Assembly: GCA_021791615.1 (NCBI GenBank)
Contig: JAJYWG010000427.1
Location: 1 to 23,333 of the forward strand
Direction of reading: 5' to 3'
DNA length: 23,333 nt
DNA from: Actinomycetes bacterium
GTDB taxonomy: Bacteria; Actinomycetota; Acidimicrobiia; Acidimicrobiales; RAAP-2
The translations under genes and the position numbers were made by a program. Every line of letters begins with the position of its first letter. Position 1 is the first letter of the stretch. The notes beneath the pieces were generated by a model, which did not search any database, was not told the DNA's origin, and saw nothing but the letters and a program-made list of their open reading frames with translations. Below are positions 17,036-23,333 of this stretch, piece by piece.

Positions 17036-18189
17036 CAGACAATTACATCCTTCGTGAAGTTGGTCAGGGCTCTGCTGCCGTCGTCGGTCACGACCAAGGT
17101 GTCCTCGATGCGCACGCCGCCGATCCCGGGGAGGTAGACGCCCGGTTCGACGGTGACGACCGTGCCGGGCGAGAGGATAGCAGTGCCGAGCGGGCTGACC
17201 GAAGGGGCCTCGTGGATGTCGAGACCCACGCCATGCCCGGTGCCGTGCTCGAACGCCTCGCCCCAGCCCGCGTCGACGATGATGTCGCGGCAGACCTGGT
17301 CCACATCCTTCGCTCCGGCACCGGCGCGGACCGACGCCACTCCGGCCTTCTGGGATCGCGCGACGACCTCGATCACCCGGGCGAGCTCGCCCTCGGGCTC
17401 GCCACCCACGCAGAACGTCCGGGTCATGTCCGACCGGTAGCCGTCGAACGTCGCACCGAAGTCGATCACCACCGCATCCCCGGCTCTGATCTCCCGGTCG
17501 TCGGGTCGGTGGTGGGGCTTGGCCGAATTCGGACCGGACGCGACGATGGTCTCGAACGCAGTCCCCTCTGCGCCGCGACGGCGCATGGCCGTGTCGAGCT
17601 CCAGCGCCACGCGGGCTTCGGTCACCTGCTCGGCGATCGCCCGGTGCAGCAATGGCAGCACGTCGCCGAGCGCGGCGTCGGCAATGGCCGCTGCCTGTCC
17701 CATCCGTGCGATCTCGCCCGGGTCCTTCGTTTCGCGTAGCGCTTCGACGAGACCTGCGGTTGCCTGGACATCCATGCCTTGGAGGACCTCTCGCCAGCGG
17801 CGGCTCGCCGCCCAGGTCACGTCCTCGGCCTCGAGGCCCACACTGGTGCAACCGCCGAGCGCCTCCTTCACCGCGTCGCGCTGGGCTTGGACCCCCCCGA
17901 TCGTGATCTCGACGTCGGCTCCGGCAGCCCGTACCTGCTCGGCTGACTGAGTCCGGTAGCGACCGTCGGTGGTGAGCATCGCCGCACGCGGGGTCACGAC
18001 GAGGATCGCGGCCGACCCCGTGAACCCGGTCAGGTAACGGACGTTGGAGAGGTTGGTCACGACGAGGGCCTCCACTGGCTGCTCGCCCGGGCTGTCCGCT
18101 TCCGCGTGCTCCTCGCTTCGCTTCGAGAGGAGATCCCGCAGCCGATGCAAGCGGCCGCCGATGTCCATCGGCTCCAAGGTGATGCTCAC
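17035..18189 (-). CDS. pepP: M24-family Xaa-Pro aminopeptidase
   Basis: Metallopeptidase of the M24 'pita-bread' family that likely removes N-terminal residues preceding proline. Of 384 residues, the N-terminal creatinase-like domain contains ALVVTNLSNVRYLTGFTGS. The catalytic domain holds the five metal ligands: Asp in VVIDFGATFDGYRSDMTRTF (two Asp), His in FEHGTGHGVGLDIHEAP, Glu in VVTVEPGVYLPG and Glu in GVRIEDTLVVT. GTG at 18189 is chosen because AGGAGG lies 9 bases upstream; an ATG at 18168 is possible. The longer open frame upstream runs through aroQ and is not coding. The pepP-efp order is conserved and fits a role in proline-related peptide handling, though that link is inference. Confidence 0.92.
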   Translation of the reverse strand: MSITLEPMDIGGRLHRLRDLLSKRSEEHAEADSPGEQPVEALVVTNLSNVRYLTGFTGSAAILVVTPRAAMLTTDGRYRTQSAEQVRAAGADVEITIGGVQAQRDAVKEALGGCTSVGLEAEDVTWAASRRWREVLQGMDVQATAGLVEALRETKDPGEIARMGQAAAIADAALGDVLPLLHRAIAEQVTEARVALELDTAMRRRGAEGTAFETIVASGPNSAKPHHRPDDREIRAGDAVVIDFGATFDGYRSDMTRTFCVGGEPEGELARVIEVVARSQKAGVASVRAGAGAKDVDQVCRDIIVDAGWGEAFEHGTGHGVGLDIHEAPSVSPLGTAILSPGTVVTVEPGVYLPGIGGVRIEDTLVVTDDGSRALTNFTKDVIV

Positions 18190-18220
18190 AGGCTCGCGCC
18201 TCCTCGTCCTCTCATGTCGA

Positions 18221-18733
18221 TCATCGGTCCACCGGGGTCGCGGGCACGCCGGCCTGCTCGGCTTCACCGGTACCGCCCTGGCCCAGCAGGCGCGCGACTG
18301 CTTCGATCGCCAGCTCGTACCCCAAGCCCCCGAACCCGGCGATCGATCCGCTCGCGACTGGGGCAAGGACCGAACGGTGGCGGAACGGCTCGCGCCCGGC
18401 CGGGTTCGACAGATGCACCTCGATCACCACGCCGGCGAACGTCGCGAGCGCGTCGTGAAGGGACCACGAGGTGTGGCTCAGCGCACCGGCATTCACCACG
18501 AGAGCGTCATACCGGCCGCGTGCCGCGTGCACCGCTTCGATCAGCTCTCCCTCCGCGTTCGAGCATCGGTGCTCGACCCGCAGACCCAGCCGCTCCCCGG
18601 CCGCCGTGGCGGCCCTCACATGGTCGTCGAGCGTCGACCTCCCGTAGACCTCGGGCTGGCGTTCGCCCAAGAGGTTGAGATTCGGTCCGGAGATGACGAG
18701 CACCGACCCCGTGACAGGTTGAGCCCCGCTCAT
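18221..18733 (-). CDS. aroQ: 3-dehydroquinate dehydratase, type II
   Basis: Dodecameric type II enzyme that dehydrates 3-dehydroquinate to 3-dehydroshikimate, step three of the shikimate pathway. The 170-residue protein has the signature ISGPNLNLLGERQPEVYG with catalytic Arg25 and Tyr30, then RCSNAEGELIEAVHAAR, VVNAGALSHTSWSLHDAL and VIEVHLSNPAGREPFRHRSV, which holds the catalytic His. A Gly/Ala-rich tail of about 20 residues follows the core. The ATG at 18733 overlaps the aroB stop by 4 bases (ATGA). pepP starts 31 bases further on. Confidence 0.96.
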   Translation of the reverse strand: MSGAQPVTGSVLVISGPNLNLLGERQPEVYGRSTLDDHVRAATAAGERLGLRVEHRCSNAEGELIEAVHAARGRYDALVVNAGALSHTSWSLHDALATFAGVVIEVHLSNPAGREPFRHRSVLAPVASGSIAGFGGLGYELAIEAVARLLGQGGTGEAEQAGVPATPVDR

Positions 18734-19818
18734 TGCGCACCGCGGAGACGATCGCTGGCCGGAGACGGAGAGGACAACTTCATGTCTGCAAGGGTAGCCA
18801 ACACGTCATCGCGACCTACCCCCGTCACGACTTCGACACCTCGTGGTCCGTCGAGCACAAAAGTGAGGCCGTCGGTCGCTTTCTTGTCGCGGGACATGAA
18901 CGCGATGAGCTGGCCTGGGTCGATCCCCCCGGGCAACGCAGCGGACAGGCCGAAGCGTTCGACCACCCGACGGTGCAGCTCGACCCGGGTGTCGTCGATG
19001 CGTCCGAGGCGCCGGGCCAGGAGTGCGGCAAAGACGATGCCGACCGCGACGGCTTCTCCGTGGCGGAGCCCGTCTTCACCGAAGCATGCAGCCTCGAGCG
19101 CGTGGCCCAGCGTGTGACCGTAATTGAGCACCATACGGCGCCCGCCCTCGCGCTCGTCCGCCGAGACCACCTCGGCCTTCAACGCGACGCATCGGGCAAC
19201 CTGCTCGGCGACCGAAAGGTCCAAGATGGACTCGTCGGGTTGCCGGCCGGAGAGAAAGGCGTACTTGGCCATCTCGCCCCGGCCGCACGCCCACTCGCGC
19301 CCGGGCAGCGTCGAGAGCACCTCGCTGTCGCAGAGCACCACGGAGGGCTGCCAGAACGACCCCATCAGGTTCTTGCCCTCGGGGAGATTGACCCCGGTCT
19401 TGCCGCCGATCGCTGCGTCGATCTGGGCCAGCAGTGAGGTCGGCACGTTGACGTAGTGCGTGCCGCGGTGATGGACGGACGCCGCAAACCCGGCGATGTC
19501 CGTGACGATCCCGCCGCCCACGGCCACGACGACGTCCTTTCGGGTCACTCCAGAACGCACGAAAGAACGGCACAGGGCCTCGACGGTGGCCGGTGACTTG
19601 TGCTCCTCACCTTCACCGACGGTGTGGACATCGAAGGGAACTCCAGGATCGATCGATGCGAACCAGGGCTGCGCGACGAGGCTCTCGTGGGTCACCAGCG
19701 CTGCCCGTCGGGCCGCGGGCAAGCGATCTGCCACCACCTCCGCGAGCCGGCTGGACGCGCCGTCGCCCACATGCACGTCGTAGCTCCTTGCTCCGAGGTC
19801 GACCGGGACGACGATCAC
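18730..19818 (-). CDS. aroB: 3-dehydroquinate synthase
   Basis: AroB converts DAHP to 3-dehydroquinate using NAD+ and a divalent metal, step two of the shikimate pathway. The 362-residue protein shows the NAD-binding VVAVGGGIVTDIAGFAAS, the VPTSLLAQIDAAIGGKTGVN block, NLPEGKNLMGSFWQP, and the metal-binding LNYGHTLGHALEA with RHGEAVAVGI. Length is normal. The start is a GTG that overlaps the aroK stop by 4 bases (GTGA). A short Ser/Pro-rich tail follows the last conserved block. Confidence 0.97.
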   Translation of the reverse strand: MIVVPVDLGARSYDVHVGDGASSRLAEVVADRLPAARRAALVTHESLVAQPWFASIDPGVPFDVHTVGEGEEHKSPATVEALCRSFVRSGVTRKDVVVAVGGGIVTDIAGFAASVHHRGTHYVNVPTSLLAQIDAAIGGKTGVNLPEGKNLMGSFWQPSVVLCDSEVLSTLPGREWACGRGEMAKYAFLSGRQPDESILDLSVAEQVARCVALKAEVVSADEREGGRRMVLNYGHTLGHALEAACFGEDGLRHGEAVAVGIVFAALLARRLGRIDDTRVELHRRVVERFGLSAALPGGIDPGQLIAFMSRDKKATDGLTFVLDGPRGVEVVTGVGRDDVLATLADMKLSSPSPASDRLRGAQ

Positions 19819-20384
19819 CGCGAGCAGCGCTCCAGCGAGGCGAGCACTGCCTCGGCCACCTCGTCAGGCGTCATTCCGTCCACGTCGACGACGATCTTCG
19901 CGACCTCTGCGTAGTGGGGCCGGCGTTCGGCGACCAACCGACCCAGCCCGGCTGGATCACGACCCTCGCGCGCCACGACGGGGCGATCCTCGGCATCCCC
20001 CAGCCGCTCGGTCAGGGTGGGCAGCTCGGCTCGGAGCCAGACCACGGTGCCTGCCTGCCTCACCATCTCGCGGTTGCGCGGGTCCAAGACGGCACCGCCT
20101 CCCAACGAGACGACCACCGGAGCGCTGCGAGCGAGGACGGAGCGGAGAGCGTCGTGCTCGTGGGCCCGGAACACCGGCTCACCTTCGTCTCGGAACAGTG
20201 CCGGGATGCTCTGCCCGGTCCGCTCGACCACCGACTCGTCCGTGTCGACGTACCCCCAGCCAAGACGCTCGGCGAGGATGCGCCCGACGGTGGACTTTCC
20301 CGCGCCGGCCATACCCACCAGCAGCACCCGTCGGACGCCTCCGAGGCTGTCGAGCGGAGCGCGCTCGTCGGCGCTCACCGTCAC
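19815..20384 (-). CDS. aroK: Shikimate kinase
   Basis: AroK phosphorylates shikimate at the 3-position with ATP. The 189-residue protein has a Walker A motif [13 protein letters not shown] (Lys30), the shikimate-binding [13 protein letters not shown] with Asp pairs, and [11 protein letters not shown], then the lid region [11 protein letters not shown]. The first about 17 residues precede the family core, so GTG at 20378 is an alternative. GTG at 20384 is kept because it overlaps the aroC stop by 4 bases (GTGA). Confidence 0.95.
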   Translation of the reverse strand: MTVSADERAPLDSLGGVRRVLLVGMAGAGKSTVGRILAERLGWGYVDTDESVVERTGQSIPALFRDEGEPVFRAHEHDALRSVLARSAPVVVSLGGGAVLDPRNREMVRQAGTVVWLRAELPTLTERLGDAEDRPVVAREGRDPAGLGRLVAERRPHYAEVAKIVVDVDGMTPDEVAEAVLASLERCSR

Positions 20385-21577
20385 GTTGCTCTCTCGGCGC
20401 CCGACAACGTCTCACCGAGCGAAGCGACGAAGCCGTCGCGGTTCCTCGCCACCTCGGCCATCGAGTCGCCTCCGAACTTCCGCAGTGCCTCGCTCGCCAG
20501 CACGAGAGCCATCATGGTCTCGGCCACGACTCCCATCGCCGGCACTGCCGTCACGTCGGTCCTCTCTCGAAAGCTCACCGTCGCCTCACCGGTCGCCACG
20601 TCGACAGTCTGGAGCACCGGGCGGTTCAAGGTGGCAAGGGGCTTCATCGCCACCCGGGCGACCACCAGGCCCCCGATCGACATCCCGCCCTCGATGCCGC
20701 CGGCCCTGACGGTGTCCCGTCCGTAGCCGCCCGACAGCACCGCTGAAGGGTCGGCGCGGATCGCATCGTGGGCTGCCGATCCCTGCCGGCCCGCGACGTC
20801 CCAGCCTTCACCCATCTCGACGGCTTTGACCGCCTGGATGCTCATGAAGGCCTGCGCCAGGAGGCCGTCGAGACGGCGGTCCCAATGGACGTGGCTGCCC
20901 AAGCCGACCGGCACGCCGTACGCCAGCACCTCGACGACCCCGCCGAGGGAGTCACCCGCCTTGGCTGCTGCCTTCACCGCTGCCACCATCCGCCCCTCGG
21001 CCTCGGGGTCGAAGCAGCGGACCGGCGATGCGTCGACCCGCTCCAGATCGTCAGGGCCAGGACGCAGGCCCTCGGTCACGCACTCGGCTCCCATCTGGAT
21101 GACGTGGCTGACCACTTGGATCCCAAGGTGCGAGAGCAGCGCTTTGGCGAGGGAACCGGCCGCGACACGGGCCGCCGTCTCGCGGGCTGATGCCCGCTCG
21201 AGCACGTCGCGGGCGTCGTCAAAGCCGTACTTCTGCATGCCCGCCAGATCGGCATGCCCCGGCCGGGGCTGGGTGAGGAGCCGCGAGGGGGCACCCGGAG
21301 CAGGCGACATCTCCTCGGTCCACTTGCGCTCCCATTCCGAGTTCCCGATCCACACGGCGACCGGCGATCCCAGGGTCCTCCCGTGCCTCACCCCTCCGAC
21401 GAGCTGCACTTCGTCGGCTTCGAAGCGCATGCGCGGACCCCGTCCGAAACCAAGGCGCCGCCGAGCCAGCTCGGTGCCGATCTCCTCGACGGTGACGGGC
21501 ACGCCGGCGGGCAGCCCCTCGACGATCGCCACCAGTGCCCGGCCGTGGGACTCGCCGGCGGTGAGGAAGCGCAGCAC
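20381..21577 (-). CDS. aroC: Chorismate synthase
   Basis: AroC makes chorismate from EPSP using reduced FMN, the last shikimate-pathway step. The 398-residue protein begins [21 protein letters not shown] and has [12 protein letters not shown], the [15 protein letters not shown] block, [17 protein letters not shown], and [11 protein letters not shown], all typical of the family. The GTG start at 21577 is fixed by homology. GGAGG lies only one base upstream, too close to work well as a Shine-Dalgarno sequence. A TANNNT box 6 bases upstream suggests leaderless initiation. It likely heads the aroC-K-B-Q-pepP-efp run. Confidence 0.97.
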   Translation of the reverse strand: MLRFLTAGESHGRALVAIVEGLPAGVPVTVEEIGTELARRRLGFGRGPRMRFEADEVQLVGGVRHGRTLGSPVAVWIGNSEWERKWTEEMSPAPGAPSRLLTQPRPGHADLAGMQKYGFDDARDVLERASARETAARVAAGSLAKALLSHLGIQVVSHVIQMGAECVTEGLRPGPDDLERVDASPVRCFDPEAEGRMVAAVKAAAKAGDSLGGVVEVLAYGVPVGLGSHVHWDRRLDGLLAQAFMSIQAVKAVEMGEGWDVAGRQGSAAHDAIRADPSAVLSGGYGRDTVRAGGIEGGMSIGGLVVARVAMKPLATLNRPVLQTVDVATGEATVSFRERTDVTAVPAMGVVAETMMALVLASEALRKFGGDSMAEVARNRDGFVASLGETLSGAERAT

Positions 21578-21583
21578 CCCTCC

Positions 21584-21589
21584 AAACTA
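21584..21589 (-). promoter_or_regulatory. Possible -10 box for leaderless aroC mRNA
   Basis: TAGTTT (TANNNT) ends 6 bases before the aroC GTG, so transcription would start at or near the start codon. The 65-base gap after the peptidase gene is one of few gaps in the aro block. No -35 match was seen. Confidence 0.4.
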
Positions 21590-21642
21590 TCCAGCCCGGC
21601 GGACCCACCCCGCCGCGCTGGGTCCCTGTGGGCCGAAGTGGC

Positions 21643-22494
21643 TCAGGCGTGGAACCACAGGTTGGCCAGCGTCGCCCCGAACAGCACGCCGACCACCGCC
21701 CCCAGGGCCAGCGCCGGACCGAACGGGAGTGACGTCTTGCGGCCGGTCCCCTGGACGGCCATCTTGACCAGACCGAAGACCGAACCGGCCACGAAGGCAA
21801 CGACAAATCCGAGGTACACCTGACGCAGTCCCAGCCATCCGAGCGCGAAACCCATGACGCCGGCCAACCGGACATCTCCGAAGCCCATCGACCGCGGCGC
21901 AACCCACCAGATGGCGAAGAACACGAGGAATGCGGCCGCTCCGCCGATTGCGGCGTCGAGCAGGGACCGCCAGTTCCCGTCGAGGCCCGACGATGCCACG
22001 AGGGCCACCGCCACCAGGGCGAGGGTCGGGTACAAGTAAACCCTGGGCACCAGGCCCACCCGGATGTCGGTGACCGACACGGTGACGAGACCGGCGAACA
22101 GCACGCAGTAGGCGGCCAGGTCTGGTGCCGCACCGATCCGGGCGGCGGCCGCCCCGAACAGCACGCCGGTGACCACTGCGACCACCCCCCGCTCGAGAAG
22201 GGTCGGGGGAGGAGGCGCCGTCGCCGCCTGCGGGCGCTTCTCGGGGATCGATTCGTCCCTCGGCGGCACGTCTGCGACGAGAGCCTCGGGTGCGAGGGGC
22301 ACATCGGCAGGGAACGGCCGGATCTCTGATCCCGGCGTGGTATCGAGCGGTTCGGGAGCCGTCTCCGCCGGCATCCGCGTTGGCGTCTCGACCGGCCTTG
22401 GCGACGCAGGCGGCACTCGAGCCGCCATCGCATCGAGCACGGCCCCGGCCGCCACCCCCGCGAGAGCACACCCCCCCACCAAGGCGAGGTTCAT
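21643..22494 (-). CDS. A24-family prepilin peptidase lacking the Cys/methylase domain
   Basis: Membrane aspartic protease that would trim the leader of type IV pilin-like proteins. The two catalytic Asp residues are present: Asp143 in VTDIRVGLVPR and Asp207 in the GxGD motif SMGFGDVRLAG. About six hydrophobic segments follow residue 100. The N terminus keeps a first helix and a VPPASP remnant (family form is near 'R-P-G-S'), but the cytoplasmic methyltransferase loop with its four Cys is replaced by a Pro/Glu-rich linker (residues about 30-98). So it probably cleaves but does not methylate. No pilus genes lie nearby; aroC linkage is common in Actinobacteria. The ATG lacks a strong Shine-Dalgarno sequence. 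Confidence 0.88.
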   Translation of the reverse strand: MNLALVGGCALAGVAAGAVLDAMAARVPPASPRPVETPTRMPAETAPEPLDTTPGSEIRPFPADVPLAPEALVADVPPRDESIPEKRPQAATAPPPPTLLERGVVAVVTGVLFGAAAARIGAAPDLAAYCVLFAGLVTVSVTDIRVGLVPRVYLYPTLALVAVALVASSGLDGNWRSLLDAAIGGAAAFLVFFAIWWVAPRSMGFGDVRLAGVMGFALGWLGLRQVYLGFVVAFVAGSVFGLVKMAVQGTGRKTSLPFGPALALGAVVGVLFGATLANLWFHA

Positions 22495-22531
22495 CGCGCT
22501 TTGCCCCCGGATCCGCTCTCTCGAGCTCTGC

Positions 22532-23191
22532 TCAGTAGAAGGGATTCTCGCCGACGGCGTGGTCCGTCACGTCCACCACTCCCACCAGCTCGGGGATCTC
22601 CTCTCGGAGCGCTCCTTCGATCCCCTGGGTCAGCGTCATGCGCGACATGGCACACCCCTGGCAGCCACCTGAGAGGCGAAGGTAGGCGACCGCACCTTCC
22701 TCGTCCATCGCCACCAGGTCAGACCGGCCGCCGTGCCCGGCGATCGACGGGTTCACGACCGTCTCGAGGACGCTCGCGACGCGCACGGCCAGCGGACCAT
22801 CCAGCCCGGCCGCCAGCACCTCGGGCGGAACTGTCGGACTTGCCTCCTCGGGCGCCGGCACATTCGGGTTGACCAGCACGAGCCCACCGGACCCCTCGTC
22901 GGACCACTCCAGGCGCGCACCCCGAAGACGATCGACGCTGCCCTTCGGGACGACGACAGGCACCTCGTCGTCGAGCTGCACAGCGTCGTCGTCACCTGCG
23001 TCGGCCAAGGCTTGGAAGTACAGGTCGTACGCGAACGCCCCGTCGTGGACCCCGCGGACCTCCAGCCAAAGCGCCAGGCGCTCGGCGTCCTGCTCGTTGC
23101 TCATCGCCTCGCTCACCACTCGGCGGGCCTCAGGGGTGAGAGTGATGACCGGACGGGTCTCGACGGCCAGGTCGTGCAGGGTTTCGCTCAT
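22532..23191 (-). CDS. nfuA: NfuA/NifU-like iron-sulfur cluster carrier
   Basis: The 219-residue protein looks like a two-domain Fe-S carrier. Residues 14-110 resemble a degenerate A-type (HesB/IscA-like) scaffold without cysteines (VITLTPEARRVV, LWLEVRGVHDGAFAYDLYF, VPVVVPKGSVDRLRGARLEW in separate stretches). Residues about 130-219 are a NifU C-terminal domain with the cluster-binding CxxC in LRLSGGCQGCAMSRMTL (Cys177, Cys180). This is the NfuA layout. It probably holds a 4Fe-4S cluster between two subunits and passes it to target proteins. The ATG at 23191 has no Shine-Dalgarno sequence; TAAGAT lies exactly 6 bases upstream. An ISL3-like transposase stop is only 24 bases away. Confidence 0.88.
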   Translation of the reverse strand: MSETLHDLAVETRPVITLTPEARRVVSEAMSNEQDAERLALWLEVRGVHDGAFAYDLYFQALADAGDDDAVQLDDEVPVVVPKGSVDRLRGARLEWSDEGSGGLVLVNPNVPAPEEASPTVPPEVLAAGLDGPLAVRVASVLETVVNPSIAGHGGRSDLVAMDEEGAVAYLRLSGGCQGCAMSRMTLTQGIEGALREEIPELVGVVDVTDHAVGENPFY

Positions 23192-23197
23192 CGGCCC

Positions 23198-23203
23198 ATC
23201 TTA
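23198..23203 (-). promoter_or_regulatory. Possible -10 box for leaderless nfuA mRNA
   Basis: TAAGAT (TANNNT) is followed by 6 bases and the nfuA ATG. It overlaps no coding sequence and lies between the transposase stop and nfuA. An 11-base palindrome AGGAGGCTCCT (23203-23213) overlaps its edge and could be an operator, but that is speculative. Confidence 0.45.
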
Positions 23204-23215
23204 GGAGGCTCCTCG

Positions 23216-23333
23216 CTAAATCGTGTGGATTTGGGGTAGCGGCAGCTTCCCGGCGATGAGGTAGATGATGGTGATCATCTTCTGCTTGGAGCGATAGCCG
23301 CGGGCACGTCGCTTGGCTGCCTGGACGAGGGAG
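23216..23333 (-). CDS. ISL3-like transposase, C-terminal fragment
   Basis: The last 38 codons of a minus-strand gene run off the window edge and end in TAG at 23218-23216. The peptide LVQAAKRRARGYRSKQKMI followed by ITIIYLIAGKLPL matches the C-terminal end of ISL3-family DDE transposases (Q-A-A-K-x-R-A-R-G-Y/F-R, then Y-L-x-A-G-K-L). The gene reads toward nfuA on the same strand with only 24 bases between them, which leaves little room for a terminal inverted repeat. The element may be a remnant or its end may overlap the nfuA promoter. The rest is outside the window. Confidence 0.7.
   Translation of the reverse strand, partial: SLVQAAKRRARGYRSKQKMITIIYLIAGKLPLPQIHTI

Overview
The window is GC-rich, densely packed bacterial DNA. 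It carries the conserved actinobacterial gene string aroC-aroK-aroB-aroQ-pepP-efp-nusB-pyrR-pyrB-pyrC-carA-carB-pyrD-pyrF-mihF-rpoZ-coaBC-metK-priA. The actinobacterial-type integration host factor (mIHF), a PriA with eroded helicase motifs and the frequent GTG starts all point to Actinomycetota. The class 1B PyrD and the lack of bldD argue against Streptomyces-like or mycobacterial relatives; an Acidimicrobiia-like lineage is my best inference, not something proved here.

Layout. Bases 1-190: the 3' end of an IS200/IS605 TnpA gene (+) with its end hairpin. Bases 198-865: a Phd/YefM antitoxin and PIN-domain toxin pair (+). Bases 866-1004: a convergent intergenic gap. From 1005 to 23191 every gene is on the minus strand, so the transcription order is right to left: nfuA, A24 prepilin peptidase, aroC, aroK, aroB, aroQ, pepP, efp, nusB, pyrR, pyrB, pyrC, carA, carB, pyrD, pyrF, mihF, rpoZ, coaBC, metK, priA. 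Bases 23216-23333: the C-terminal end of an ISL3-like transposase (minus).

How the genes work together. aroC/K/B/Q cover four shikimate-pathway steps. pyrR-pyrB-pyrC-carA-carB-pyrD-pyrF encode every de novo UMP enzyme except PyrE, with a likely PyrR-binding RNA hairpin just upstream of pyrR. rpoZ, mihF, nusB, efp, metK, coaBC and priA are housekeeping genes. Most neighbours overlap by ATGA, GTGA or TGATG, which implies translational coupling.

Most unusual feature. The start codons of pyrD and of nusB are each preceded by a tandem array of 14-bp units. Although the two sequences are unrelated, each unit encodes a complete 4- or 5-residue minigene whose stop overlaps the next ATG, and the last stop overlaps the start of the real gene. 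Short tandem repeats also sit at the 5' end of pyrB (six pentapeptide units), inside pyrC, at the 3' end of pyrD and at the stop of mihF. Other points of note are TANNNT boxes exactly 6 nt before the starts of aroC, mihF and nfuA (leaderless-type promoters), a class 1B pyrD without pyrK, and the absence of gmk from its usual place between mihF and rpoZ.
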